Assembly (NCBI GenBank): GCA_022827185.1
Contig: JAJDTM010000026.1
Span: 1-64,000 of the forward strand
Direction: 5' to 3'
DNA length: 64,000 nt
Origin: Candidatus Poribacteria bacterium
Lineage (GTDB): Bacteria > Poribacteria > WGA-4E > WGA-3G
Every line of letters starts with the position of its first letter. The first letter of the stretch is position 1. The notes under the pieces were generated by a model. It was not told where the DNA came from and did no database searches. It saw only the letters and a program-made list of their open reading frames with translations. Position numbers and translations under genes: made by a program. Shown here piece by piece: positions 26,404 to 35,615 of this stretch.

Positions 26404-27414
26404 CTATAGAATTTCAACGCGCCGTAGTAAATTAACTGTACCATCAAGATCATCCATCTCATTGAGATTGAATGTTGGCGCGAGTTGGAGCAGCTCTGAC
26501 AGTGGCACCAGATTCGCATTTGGGATTACACCTTCAATGACAGGATATTCAAAAACGTCGCTGGTAAAGTATTGCTGCGCTTTGGCAGATAGCAGAAAAT
26601 CTATAAACTTCAGGGCAGCGTCCTTATTTTTCCTACTCTTCAGAAGTCCGATACCGGCAACATTGACGAGGTTGCCTGGATCACTCGCTTTAAAGAAGGT
26701 TTGTGCGGCGGGGAACTTGGCGTTCCCTTTTTTGAAACGGAGTAGGTAGTAGTGGTTTGGCAAACCGAGATCGATTTCACCTGCGGCGAGTGCCTCTATG
26801 ATAGGTGTATTTTTGGCGTATTTTTTGACCCCATTTGCTTTCATGCCGCGTAGCCATTCTTCCGTTTTTTCTTCACCGACTTGCACACGTAGGGCAGTGA
26901 CAAATGCTTGAAAGGATGCATTTGTTGGTGCCCAACCGACTCTACCTTTCCACATCGGTTGTGTTAAATCGAAAACGCTTTGGGGAAGTTCTTCCATTTT
27001 AACGCGTTCTGGGGAATATGCGAGTACCCGTGCCCTACCACTTGTTGCTACCCAGAAACCGTCAGCATCGCGGAAAATTGAAGGCACTTTGGACAACACA
27101 GATTCCGGTAACTTATCGAACATCGCCTTTTTGCTCACAGCACCGAGTGCGCCGGCATCTTGTGCCCAAAAGAGTGCCGCGGGGCTTTTGTCGCCTTCTG
27201 TTAAAAGCGTGGCGGCTAACTGTGTCGTGTTGGCGTAGCTCACCTTCACTTGGATGCCGGTTTCTTTTTCAAACTGCTTGATAATCGGTTCAACGAGGCT
27301 CTTGCTGCGTCCAGAATAGACAGTCAGCGTTTCCGCGTGAACCGTCCCGATGAGGGTGAATAAAATTAAGATTGGCAAAACGTAATTAAACAAATGGGTT
27401 CTGTTGGTGAACAT
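26404..27414 (-). CDS. Iron(III) ABC transporter substrate-binding protein
   Basis: A 336-residue periplasmic binding protein (FbpA/FutA group). I chose the ATG at 27414 because it follows AAAGGAGACACA; the longer frame to 27522 adds codons from a repeat element. Residues 1-27 are a signal peptide. TLTVYSGRSKSLVEPIIKQF and the later GLPNHYYLLRF and SDPGNLVNVAG are typical of ferric-binding proteins; the adjacent tyrosines in NHYYLL may be iron ligands. It sits directly before the permease gene, and a multicopper oxidase gene lies upstream, which suits iron oxidation and uptake. Confidence 0.88.
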   Translation of the reverse strand: MFTNRTHLFNYVLPILILFTLIGTVHAETLTVYSGRSKSLVEPIIKQFEKETGIQVKVSYANTTQLAATLLTEGDKSPAALFWAQDAGALGAVSKKAMFDKLPESVLSKVPSIFRDADGFWVATSGRARVLAYSPERVKMEELPQSVFDLTQPMWKGRVGWAPTNASFQAFVTALRVQVGEEKTEEWLRGMKANGVKKYAKNTPIIEALAAGEIDLGLPNHYYLLRFKKGNAKFPAAQTFFKASDPGNLVNVAGIGLLKSRKNKDAALKFIDFLLSAKAQQYFTSDVFEYPVIEGVIPNANLVPLSELLQLAPTFNLNEMDDLDGTVNLLRRVEIL

Positions 27415-27765
27415 TGTGTCTCCTTTGATACATTTAGGACTTAAGCAAGCCCCTTGCAGGCGGGGTTTGATGGATTTTAAGAAAATAAATCGGTAATTGA
27501 CGGGCAATAATGCACGTCGCATTTGGGCGTGTACGCCGCAAAATTGCCCTACTACAAACGGGCCGGTTCGTAGTAGTGCGATTTATCGCACGTTCTGATA
27601 TTACCGAATTAGTAAATTAATCTTCATGAAACCCCGCCAGCAGTACGTAAGTCCTGACATTGATAAATTAAGTGTGTGTGCATCGGATCAAAACCAGCAT
27701 AAATTTTGTCAGATACGGCAGCAAAAAGTTCGGGTTATTATCCAAGTGAATAGTGTGCTGTTCTG
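27415..27765. other. Intergenic region filled by a nested inverted-repeat element
   Basis: The 351-base gap between the multicopper oxidase and iron-binding-protein genes is mostly the element at 27433-27655. The remainder, 27656-27765, is AT-rich and holds no convincing gene; a 63-codon plus-strand frame crossing it was rejected. The element separates the two genes' transcription. Confidence 0.55.
27433..27655. repeat. Nested inverted-repeat element (two MITE-like palindromes, one inside the other)
   Basis: The outer ends are imperfect inverted repeats: AGGACTTAAGC...GGCGGGGTTT (27437-27468) and AAACCCCGCC...GTAAGTCCT (27629-27655). Inside, CGGTAAT (27491) pairs with ATTACCG (27600), GGGCAAT (27502) with ATTGCCC (27543), and CTACTAC (27549) with GTAGTAG (27570). 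At 27576-27591, GTGCGAT-TT-ATCGCAC forms a perfect hairpin. The element is non-coding. The outer end matches the repeat at 58326 in the secretion operon. Confidence 0.7.
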
Positions 27766-28878
27766 TCACCGTTTTGGCACGACTCGCCAGCGTGTATTCA
27801 TACCTGCCGTGATATGATCTGCGACATGGCAATGATAGAGCCAGTTGCCGGGTGTTTTGGCTATCATATCTACCGTAACCATGGATCCGGGAAGTAGGTC
27901 TACCACATCAGTGCGTCTTCCAGCATTTAGCACTGTCTGACCGTGCCAGTGCGCGGTGTGCATATCGACTTCAGTGCCTAACCCGATAAGGTACCAGCGT
28001 ACCTGGTCGTGCTGTTGGACTTCCAAACCTTGTAAGTTACCAAAGATAAATCCGTTAATGGCGTGCTTAAGGTTTCCTTCTTCGGCTTCTTCAGGCGATT
28101 CATAAGCCTCGCTTTGTCCGCTTTCGACGATTTTTCGGTCATTTTCGTTGAATATTAAGAACAGTGTCGTGAATGCTTTGTCAATATCTTTAGGGCGCGG
28201 ATCATCCGGTGCGCGTTCCATCCCCTTTTTGGTGACGACAACGGTTCCGATTAAGCCGTCGTAAACCTCTGTAACGGCATCGACATGTGAGTGATAAAGC
28301 CAGACAATAGACGACGGATCGTTCGGCCCCGGGGCGGCATCGCTATCTGCTTCCCAATGGTAAGTAAAAGTACTACCCGGTTTTACGGCGGCACCGGAAC
28401 CTTTCATATCTGCGCCTTCGTTTTCTTCGTCGTATTGTAACCCGTGAACGTGAATACTGAGCGGCTTATCCGCGCGATTGAGAAAATGTACCTTCACGCT
28501 ATCGCCTTCGACGACGTGCAGTTGTGGTCCGAGAATACCCATCCACGCGGGTTGTTCGACTTGTGTCGTGTAGGTGTTATCGGTGTATTGAATGTAGCGG
28601 TATTTTTCATACACGAGTGCCTTACCCCAAACGTCCAATCCCATCTCTGGTCTGATGAGGTTTTGTCCACTCGGTGCGTAGTTCCATTCAACTTTCTCGG
28701 CGGCGATCCAGTATTCCCGTGTTGCAGCTTCAGCAGTGCCAAGGGAGAGATACAATATAGCACTGACGCAGATAAGAAAGCGGAGAGATGTAAAAAATTG
28801 TGAGTTTCTTGTATTAGGGAAGGTAAATAGCCTGCGAGTGCCCTCTGTTAAGTTTAAATTAGTGATATTGAGACTCAT
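27766..28878 (-). CDS. Secreted multicopper oxidase (probable ferroxidase)
   Basis: A two-cupredoxin multicopper oxidase of about 370 residues. All four copper motifs are visible: HVHG, HSH, HTAHWHG and HCHVADHITAGM; the last supplies the type 1 copper with a methionine axial ligand. A signal peptide precedes TREYWIAAEK (LICVSAILYLSLGTAEA). The start is uncertain: ATG at 28878 is used, 28911 or 28977 are possible. Its place upstream of iron-uptake genes suggests ferroxidase activity, but laccase or bilirubin-oxidase-like roles cannot be excluded. Confidence 0.85.
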   Translation of the reverse strand: MSLNITNLNLTEGTRRLFTFPNTRNSQFFTSLRFLICVSAILYLSLGTAEAATREYWIAAEKVEWNYAPSGQNLIRPEMGLDVWGKALVYEKYRYIQYTDNTYTTQVEQPAWMGILGPQLHVVEGDSVKVHFLNRADKPLSIHVHGLQYDEENEGADMKGSGAAVKPGSTFTYHWEADSDAAPGPNDPSSIVWLYHSHVDAVTEVYDGLIGTVVVTKKGMERAPDDPRPKDIDKAFTTLFLIFNENDRKIVESGQSEAYESPEEAEEGNLKHAINGFIFGNLQGLEVQQHDQVRWYLIGLGTEVDMHTAHWHGQTVLNAGRRTDVVDLLPGSMVTVDMIAKTPGNWLYHCHVADHITAGMNTRWRVVPKR

Positions 28879-29036
28879 TTTCAAAACCTGAGACTGTAAA
28901 GCAAACCTCATAAAAGTATTAAACCTCAATAGGCTAAATTTGCATTCAATTATACCACGAAAAACAAGACGTGTCAAAAAAATCTGGTTGTGTAAGTCAA
29001 ATTTCTGTTTTCGTGCTCAGCTTGAACGCGTTTTCT

Positions 29037-29891
29037 TCAATCTATTTGGGGATCAAGCGCGTCTCGGAGTGCATCGCCGAGGAGATTGAAGCCTAAGACG
29101 ATCAAGAAAATGGCGACCCCCGGAGCGGTGACGGCTAAAGGCGCGCGACGGATGAGGTCCCTGTTTTCATTAAGCATCGCGCCCCATTCGGGTTCACCAA
29201 TTTCTGCACCGAGTCCTAAGAAGCTAAGTCCTGCTGCATCTAAGATGGCTGCGCCGATCCCTAAGGTTGCTTGGACGATCAACGGCGCGATGCAATTCGG
29301 GAGAACGGTGGTAAGAAGAATACGACTGTTACTCGCACCGATCACCCTCGCGGCGGTGACATAGTCTAATTCTCGGACTTTAAGGACTGCAGCGCGCAAA
29401 ATTCGGGCGTATTGCGGAATATAGACGATTGACACGGCGATAATCGCATTTGTGAGACTCTGACCGAGAATTGTCACGATAACCATCGCGAGGAGGATAC
29501 TCGGCATCGCAAGCATCATGTCCATCACGCGCATAATCAGGTTGTCAAGTTTTCCACCGTAATAGCCAGCGATCGCGCCGAAGAGTGTACCGAACCCCAC
29601 AGAAAAGGTCATTGCGATAAGCCCGACCTTTAGAGATATACGAGTGCCGTAGACAATCCTACTAAATATATCGCGTCCTACCTTATCGGTCCCGAGATAG
29701 TGTGAAGCCGATCCACCTTGGAGACGTTCAATGATATTGGCGTGTCTCGGATCGTGTGTTGCAATGAGCGGTGCGAAAATGGCAATCACAATAAAGAATA
29801 GGATAATTGATGCACCGATAGTAGCAGAGCGGTGTCTTAAAAGTTTCCGAAAGATATGTTGTTGGCTACTGGCGGTTGTTGGCGTATTCAT
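29037..29891 (-). CDS. dppC: Dipeptide/oligopeptide ABC transporter permease DppC-like
   Basis: A 284-residue inner-membrane permease of the DppC/OppC family. The N-terminal tail with ATIGASIILFFIVIAIFAPL, the HYLGTDKVGRDIFSRIVYGT motif and the EAA loop near RVIGASNSRILLTTVLPN are characteristic. Its ATG overlaps the DppB stop codon (ATGA), so both are translated together. No peptide-binding protein or ATPase lies in the window. Peptides are the usual substrate, but nickel or sugar relatives exist, so the specificity is open. Confidence 0.9.
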   Translation of the reverse strand: MNTPTTASSQQHIFRKLLRHRSATIGASIILFFIVIAIFAPLIATHDPRHANIIERLQGGSASHYLGTDKVGRDIFSRIVYGTRISLKVGLIAMTFSVGFGTLFGAIAGYYGGKLDNLIMRVMDMMLAMPSILLAMVIVTILGQSLTNAIIAVSIVYIPQYARILRAAVLKVRELDYVTAARVIGASNSRILLTTVLPNCIAPLIVQATLGIGAAILDAAGLSFLGLGAEIGEPEWGAMLNENRDLIRRAPLAVTAPGVAIFLIVLGFNLLGDALRDALDPQID

Positions 29892-30910
29892 TTGGTGTCG
29901 TCTCCTATTCGGATACGCGGGTCGAAGTAGGCGTATAACAGGTCCACAATAAGATTGACGAACATAAAGACTGTCGCGACGAAAAGCACACCACCTTGGA
30001 CTGCCCGGATGTCACGAGCCTCGACTGCGGCGCGCAGCCATGAACCGAGTCCGGGCCAAGAGAAGATATGCTCAGTTAAAATCGCGCCACCCAGTAGGTA
30101 ACCGAATTCTAAGCCGATAACTGTCAAGACTGGCACCATGCTATTCTTCATGGCGTGTTTGCTGATGACTTTCCAGCGAGTCAAGCCTTTCGCATAAGCC
30201 GTCGTAATATACGGCTGATTTAGCACTTCAAGGAGGCTGGAACGGGTCATCCGAGCAATAATCGCTAACGGGATGGTGCCTAATGTAATTGCGGGGAGGA
30301 TTAGGTGGGCAACGGCACTTCGGAAGGCGGTAAAGTTTCCTGTAAGCAGTGTATCAATAAGATAAAAGCCGGTGCGTGTTTGGATGTCTAAGTCTAAGAG
30401 GGTATCCAACCGACCACTGCTTGGTAATATTGGAAGAAAATAGGAAAAAAGCAGAATGAGCATCAGTCCGAGCCAGAAGATCGGCATTGAGATTCCGGCG
30501 AGGGATACCGACATCGAAAAATAGTCCAAGAATTTTCCGCGAGAGATTGCGGCAATAACACCCGCAGCGATACCGAACAGCATTGAAAATGCCATCGCTG
30601 CGAGGGTTAATTCAGCCGTTGCTGGGAAATAGCGTCTGATTTCATCGACCACGGGTTGTTTCGTTTTGAAAGAGCGTCCGAAATCAAGATGCGCGGCATC
30701 CCACAGGAATTTGGCGTATTGGTGGTACAGCGGTTTATCAAGTCCCATCTCCTTTCGGAGTTCGGTAAGTGCAGCTTCGGTCGCGCGTTCTCCCAAGATA
30801 GCGACAGCGGCATCGCCCGGGATGAGATGCACCATGAGAAAAACAAGGAGCGACACCGCTAACAGAGATAAACCGATCGAAAGAAAACGCTGGAGGAGAT
30901 AAGAGAGCAA
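29888..30910 (-). CDS. dppB: Dipeptide/oligopeptide ABC transporter permease DppB-like
   Basis: A 340-residue inner-membrane permease of the DppB/OppB family with six predicted helices. The N-terminal LLQRFLSIGLSLLAVSLLVF and GDAAVAILGERATEAALTEL, plus the EAA-type segment YITTAYAKGLTRWKVISKHA, are typical. The start is a TTG at 30910 with a GGAAGG box seven bases before it. It overlaps dppC by four bases. The pair would need an extracytoplasmic binding protein and two ATPases encoded elsewhere. Confidence 0.9.
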   Translation of the reverse strand: MLSYLLQRFLSIGLSLLAVSLLVFLMVHLIPGDAAVAILGERATEAALTELRKEMGLDKPLYHQYAKFLWDAAHLDFGRSFKTKQPVVDEIRRYFPATAELTLAAMAFSMLFGIAAGVIAAISRGKFLDYFSMSVSLAGISMPIFWLGLMLILLFSYFLPILPSSGRLDTLLDLDIQTRTGFYLIDTLLTGNFTAFRSAVAHLILPAITLGTIPLAIIARMTRSSLLEVLNQPYITTAYAKGLTRWKVISKHAMKNSMVPVLTVIGLEFGYLLGGAILTEHIFSWPGLGSWLRAAVEARDIRAVQGGVLFVATVFMFVNLIVDLLYAYFDPRIRIGDDTK

Positions 30911-30959
30911 AAGTCAACCTTCCGTGAAAAGCACTCTGTGGAGGCCCATGGTTTAAAAA

Positions 30960-31787
30960 TTAGAAAAATGGGTTGTGCAGTTTTTCCTCACCGACGGTGG
31001 TGGAAGGACCGTGTCCAGGAAAGAGTCTAACCGAATCTGGAAGGGACAATAGATTGTCACGAACGCTTTCAATTTCATCCTGATAGGAGATGTTAGGTCC
31101 ACCGACGGAACCCGCGAAGATCGCGTCGCCGACGAATGCTACATTCTGTGTGAGAAAACTGCATCCACCGGTTGTATGTCCGGGCGTATTGACAACGGTT
31201 ACCATCAGTTCACCGACAGAGAGGACATCACCATGAATGACTTCACGCAATGTGTTGTGGCTCTGCGGTTTCGGTTCGTTTTTGTGGATGTAGGTCTCGC
31301 ATCCTGTTTCGGTTTGAAGTTTCGGTAATCCATTGGTATGATCGCCATGGGCGTGCGTCAGCAGGATCGCAGTCGGATTCACAGGACGCGCATCGAGTTG
31401 TTCTAAGATGAGGTCTGGATGCGCAGCAGTATCAATAACTGCGGCATCGTCGGTCGCTTTGCAGATCAAGAGATAGGCATTGACGGGCCACCCGCCGACG
31501 GGCGCGCTAATTGTGATGACCTCAAGATTTGCGTCGCTACCTTGTGAGGGCGATTCGGGTGCCCACTGTTCTGTTGCAATATCGAGTAGCTTGGCACCGT
31601 CCAAATTCAGGACCTCTGCGAGCCGAAAAACTTGCGTTTCTGTCGGTTTTAAGGTATACTGTTCCATACGACCGAGTTCTGCCTCTGTAATACCCGCAGC
31701 AGCTGCGATTTCACTTTGAGACAGATTTTGCCCACGTCGGGCTTTGCCGATAATATCACCAAATTCATCTTCAAGTGCGTATGCCAT
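30960..31787 (-). CDS. XRE-type helix-turn-helix fused to a metallo-beta-lactamase-fold hydrolase
   Basis: A 275-residue cytoplasmic fusion. Residues 8-65 are an XRE helix-turn-helix (GKARRGQNLSQSEIAAAAGI, then TEAELGRMEQY). Residues about 88-270 are a glyoxalase-II-like metallo-hydrolase: HxHxDH at 145-150 (THAHGDH), H204 in TPGHTTGG, D221 in VGDAIF, and a final FPGHGP. All metal ligands are intact, so it should be an active enzyme. A DNA-binding head on this fold is unusual; it could be a metabolite-responsive regulator. It follows the DppBC pair by about 50 bases. Confidence 0.87.
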   Translation of the reverse strand: MAYALEDEFGDIIGKARRGQNLSQSEIAAAAGITEAELGRMEQYTLKPTETQVFRLAEVLNLDGAKLLDIATEQWAPESPSQGSDANLEVITISAPVGGWPVNAYLLICKATDDAAVIDTAAHPDLILEQLDARPVNPTAILLTHAHGDHTNGLPKLQTETGCETYIHKNEPKPQSHNTLREVIHGDVLSVGELMVTVVNTPGHTTGGCSFLTQNVAFVGDAIFAGSVGGPNISYQDEIESVRDNLLSLPDSVRLFPGHGPSTTVGEEKLHNPFF

Positions 31788-31887
31788 GGTGGTGTTCTCC
31801 TTGCTGTGTTGATTTAAGGAACATTATAGCAAAAAACACAGTGTGATGCAATTGAAAATAGGTGGTATCGGAGAAGGAGAGGTTCTG

Positions 31888-32460
31888 ATGGACATTCCGA
31901 AAAATGGATATGAACAAGCGGCAATATCCCTCGCGCCGCTGGAAACCGATATGACGTTGGAAGATTTTCTGGAAACCGATTTAGAGGGCTATGAATATGT
32001 GAAAGGAAAGTTAATACCGATGGCGCCTCCGACAATAGAACACGGTGAAATCAGTATGAATCTCAGTTTTCTTTTGGGTTTGCACGTTCGGGAGAATCAG
32101 CTGGGACGTTTGTATCCAGCTGATACAGACTTTAGATTAGGGGATCGATTGGTTAAACCGGATGTAGCGTTTGTTTCATCGGCGAGGCTTCCCGCTGACA
32201 GACGCAAAGCGTTTTCCATCCCACCGGATCTGGCGGTTGAAGTTCTCTCACCATCGGATATTCAGTATCGTGTGCTTGAAAAGGTTTTTGCCTATCTGGA
32301 CGCGGGAACGCGTCTTGTTTGGGTGATTGAACCAGTCGGACAAACGGTGACGGTGTATCGTTCTAAAGCAGACATCAAAACCCTCACTTATGACGACACA
32401 CTGACGGGTGAAGATGTCGTTGAAGGTTTTTCGTGTCAAGTCGCACAACTTTTTGAATAA
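31888..32460 (+). CDS. Uma2 (DUF820) family putative endonuclease
   Basis: A 190-residue PD-(D/E)XK-type protein. The ATG at 31888 follows GGAGAGG; a longer frame from 31843 is less likely. Uma2 features are the N-terminal LETDMTLEDFLETDLEGYEY with GKLIPMAPPTIEHGEI, the PDVAFVSSARLP strand, the DLAVEVLSPSD segment with the catalytic-type Asp/Glu, and VFAYLDAGTRLVWVIEP. Such genes occur in many copies in cyanobacteria and Poribacteria, mostly of unknown role. It ends 12 bases before the isomerase gene, so co-transcription is possible. Confidence 0.88.
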   Translation: MDIPKNGYEQAAISLAPLETDMTLEDFLETDLEGYEYVKGKLIPMAPPTIEHGEISMNLSFLLGLHVRENQLGRLYPADTDFRLGDRLVKPDVAFVSSARLPADRRKAFSIPPDLAVEVLSPSDIQYRVLEKVFAYLDAGTRLVWVIEPVGQTVTVYRSKADIKTLTYDDTLTGEDVVEGFSCQVAQLFE

Positions 32461-32472
32461 GAAGGAGATTTT

Positions 32473-33231
32473 ATGAAGCTTGGTTTAGTTACATATAATA
32501 TGGCAAAAGATTGGGATGTTCCCACAATCATTGAACAGTGTGTGGAGACAGGATTTAAGGGCGTGGAATTGCGGACGACGCATGCCCACGGCGTTGAAGT
32601 TGAACTCTCCGCAAGCGAACGCGCAGCGGTAAAACAGCAATTTGACGATTCGCCGATTGAGATTGCTGGCTTAGGTTCAGCATTTGACTATCATGCCGTG
32701 GATCAAGCCGTTGTTCGGGAAAATATAGAAGGAACGAAGGTATACTCGCAACTCGCAGCGGATGTCGGGGCACCCGGTGTGAAAGTGCGTCCGAATGGAC
32801 TTCCTGATGAAGTGCCTGTTGAAAAGACCCTTGAGCAAATTGGATTAGCGTTGCGCGAGTGTGGCGAATTCGCTGCCGACCTCGGCGTACAGATTCGGTT
32901 GGAAGTGCACGGCGGTGGCACCTCCGAACTCCGACATATCCGCACGATTATTGATGTCGCTGATCACGACAACGTCTATGTCTGCTGGAATTCCAACTTC
33001 GGTGAAGTGGAAAACGGGTCGATTCAAAAGAATTTTGATCTCGTGAAAGGCAGAATCGGTTTGGTGCATATCACGGAGCTGCATCGGCGCGAGTATCCGT
33101 GGCGGGAACTTTTTACGTCGTTGAAAGTGTCTGGATATACAGGTTACACCCTTGCGGAAATCGCGGGAAGCTCTGATCCCGTGCGCGTGATGAATTTTTA
33201 TCGGGCATTGTGGGAAGAATTAGCAAGATAA
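32473..33231 (+). CDS. Sugar phosphate isomerase/epimerase family TIM-barrel protein
   Basis: A 252-residue xylose-isomerase-like TIM-barrel protein (AP_endonuc_2 fold), cytoplasmic, with a GAAGGAG box before the ATG. The fold is shown by KLGLVTYNMAKDWDVPTIIE at the start, the metal-site segment IRLEVHGGGTSELRHIRTII and the later VCWNSNFGE and VHITELHRREYPW. It lacks a signal peptide. The family covers many isomerases and epimerases, so the substrate is open. The neighbouring glycosidase-like protein suggests carbohydrate handling. Confidence 0.87.
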   Translation: MKLGLVTYNMAKDWDVPTIIEQCVETGFKGVELRTTHAHGVEVELSASERAAVKQQFDDSPIEIAGLGSAFDYHAVDQAVVRENIEGTKVYSQLAADVGAPGVKVRPNGLPDEVPVEKTLEQIGLALRECGEFAADLGVQIRLEVHGGGTSELRHIRTIIDVADHDNVYVCWNSNFGEVENGSIQKNFDLVKGRIGLVHITELHRREYPWRELFTSLKVSGYTGYTLAEIAGSSDPVRVMNFYRALWEELAR

Positions 33232-33280
33232 AAGCTTTTCGTGTCAAGTTTCACAGCTTTTTGAATGAGGATAGATACTA

Positions 33281-35599
33281 TTGCTCAGATCGCGAATTTA
33301 CATTTTATCTATAGGGATACTTCTTTTGACCGCTATCAATATCGGTGCTGCGCCTGAAACGGTCTATCTTCGCAATGCTGTTTGGACAGTTGATATTGAT
33401 CCCCAGTCGCTCGCTGTGGAGACATATCCGGCGGATTCGGAAATATCCTTGCCGATTTCATGGGAACAGACCGGTCTCGGCACTATAACGGAATTCTCTC
33501 AAGAAGGCAATACTGTCAGTTGGCGGATACCGGAGCGTTTTCTCACCGTCCGCTTTGAACTGATAGACGATACGTTATCCGTTGAATTTATTCAAGATAA
33601 ACGGACAAATGACGCATTAAGTGTAACATGGCCCGTTATTGAAGATTTCGAGTCGCTCCGCGGTTATATTTTCCCCTTTTTTGAGGGGAGTTATGTTCCG
33701 AAAGATGATGTTATGTGGCGGGACTTCTTATGCGAACGGGGACCGATAAACACAACCGCGGGTCTCTCAATGCCGTTCTGGGGGTTGCATCTCGCTGATC
33801 GAACGCTTACCTACATTTTAACCAATCCTTTCAACAACCAAATCCATTTCAATAAGACGTTAACGCATGGGTTAGGCATGCAGGTATCGCATACCTTCAC
33901 ACCCAATTGGGAACAGAAAAGGTATGCGGTGCGTATCACTCTTGATGCAGCATCGCCGGTTGCCCCTGCCAAGCGTTACCGAAAATGGCTGAAACAGAAT
34001 GCCGAATTTGTTTCTTTTACTGAAAAGATTCAAAAGACGCCTGCCGCGGAGAAGTTACTCGGTGCTGCACATATCTATCTCTGGGGGGGTAAACTCCTCA
34101 GCCAATACGATGTAACGGATTGGAAGGCGTTTGCAACAGGACTGAGTGGTGATACCAAGGTTACGAAGCGGATCTGGACGCAACTGAACGTAGAGGTGCG
34201 GAAAGCAATTCTTGAAATTGTTCAGGTGGACTATCCGTCCAAGTACAGTTTACGCGTTGTCAGTCGTGCGATAAGTGAGCAACTTGAAAAGCAGCGTTTT
34301 TACGAGCCAATCACTTGGACAGAGATTCCCCTTACGTCAGAAGCAGAAGCGTTAATCTCGCGAGACGTATCCATGTTATCGCTGCCTGAGCTTTATCGCC
34401 GCAACTGCCTTCTATTCTACGCCGCGTTTTCTGACACATTACGGCACCCAGACGAGTGGGGCGATGGACTCTCTGTGAAGTTGCTGGAGCAATTTGCTGA
34501 AAACGGATTGGATAGGCTCTGGCTCGGCGTGGATTCATGGCAAGAAGGGTTTCGGCATCCGAAGGCTGTAGCGAAGGCGAAAGCACTCGGTTATCTGATT
34601 GGACCGTATGACTCCTATCATAGTATCCATCATCCGAACGAAAAGGATACATGGGAGACTGCCCAGTTTGATCTGACGCTTTATGAGACCGGTGCGATTG
34701 TCAACGCCGACGGCACGAAGCGTCGGGGGTTTAAAAAGAAAGGGTACCACTTAAGCCCGATCATGGCGCAGCCTTATGTCGAAAAGCGCGTCAACGGTAT
34801 TGTTGAACAGATGCCGATAGATTTCAATACATGGTTTATTGATTGTGATGCTTACGGTGAACTCTACGACGATTATTCGGCATCCCATCCGGCAACACAG
34901 TTAGATGATATGAACGCACGACTTGCGCGGATCGTGTGGATTCGGGATACACACCATAAGGTTGTCGGTTCAGAGGGTGGTGCTGCCTATTCGGCATCGG
35001 TGCTTCATTTCGCACACGGGATGACGGTTCCTGTCATCGGGTGGGGTGATCCAGATATGAAGTCGAAGACCTCGCCTTATTATGTTGGTGGGTATTGGCC
35101 CCCGGAAGGGCCAGCGGTTCACATCAAGCAGGTGCCTCTCAAATCGAAATATCTGTATCACTACTACGATCCGCGTTTCCGATTACCGCTCTACCAGATT
35201 GTATTTCACGACTCGGTGATAACAACGCATCATTGGGGGGCTGGTAGTCTCAAGTTTGAGAATGCTATAGGAACGTTGGCATTGTTAGAGTTGCTCTACA
35301 ATGTGCCACCGTTGTATCATCTGAACATAGCAGAATTTGAAAAGCATAAAGCGTGGATAAAGAAGTACTACGCATTCTTTTCCCCGTTGCATCGGCAGAT
35401 CGGTGGACGGGCAATGACCGATTTTGCGTGGTTGAGTCATGACAAGCAAATCCAGCGCATTGAGTTTGGGAATATGGTTGAGATGTACGCGAACTTTGGA
35501 ACGGATCGATTTAGGTATAAGGGCATGATAATTCCAGCGAGAAGCGTGGTTGCGAGATGGATTGACACCGGTAAAATTAAGGTGTTTTCTGTATTCTGA
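33281..35599 (+). CDS. Secreted glycoside-hydrolase-like protein
   Basis: A 772-residue exported protein starting at a TTG (33281) behind GAGG. Residues 1-23 form a signal peptide (IYILSIGILLLTAINIGAA). The first ~250 residues look like a beta-sandwich; the centre looks like a TIM barrel, with TWFIDCDAYGELYDDYS (acidic residues near 521-526) and KVVGSEGGAAY (Glu near 565) as candidate catalytic positions. This resembles GH101-like or DUF5696-type glycosidases, but I cannot assign a family. It follows the isomerase gene by 50 bases, which suggests linked carbohydrate breakdown. Confidence 0.6.
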   Translation: MLRSRIYILSIGILLLTAINIGAAPETVYLRNAVWTVDIDPQSLAVETYPADSEISLPISWEQTGLGTITEFSQEGNTVSWRIPERFLTVRFELIDDTLSVEFIQDKRTNDALSVTWPVIEDFESLRGYIFPFFEGSYVPKDDVMWRDFLCERGPINTTAGLSMPFWGLHLADRTLTYILTNPFNNQIHFNKTLTHGLGMQVSHTFTPNWEQKRYAVRITLDAASPVAPAKRYRKWLKQNAEFVSFTEKIQKTPAAEKLLGAAHIYLWGGKLLSQYDVTDWKAFATGLSGDTKVTKRIWTQLNVEVRKAILEIVQVDYPSKYSLRVVSRAISEQLEKQRFYEPITWTEIPLTSEAEALISRDVSMLSLPELYRRNCLLFYAAFSDTLRHPDEWGDGLSVKLLEQFAENGLDRLWLGVDSWQEGFRHPKAVAKAKALGYLIGPYDSYHSIHHPNEKDTWETAQFDLTLYETGAIVNADGTKRRGFKKKGYHLSPIMAQPYVEKRVNGIVEQMPIDFNTWFIDCDAYGELYDDYSASHPATQLDDMNARLARIVWIRDTHHKVVGSEGGAAYSASVLHFAHGMTVPVIGWGDPDMKSKTSPYYVGGYWPPEGPAVHIKQVPLKSKYLYHYYDPRFRLPLYQIVFHDSVITTHHWGAGSLKFENAIGTLALLELLYNVPPLYHLNIAEFEKHKAWIKKYYAFFSPLHRQIGGRAMTDFAWLSHDKQIQRIEFGNMVEMYANFGTDRFRYKGMIIPARSVVARWIDTGKIKVFSVF

Positions 35600-35615
35600 T
35601 AATGAAGGAAAAGTT

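Noticed and set aside
27415..27522. Longer N-terminus of the iron-binding protein
   Set aside because: The extra codons cover the repeat end at 27433-27468; ATG 27414 has a strong ribosome site and starts a signal peptide.
27626..27817. 63-codon plus-strand ORF
   Set aside because: It begins in a repeat and overlaps the end of the multicopper oxidase gene in antisense.
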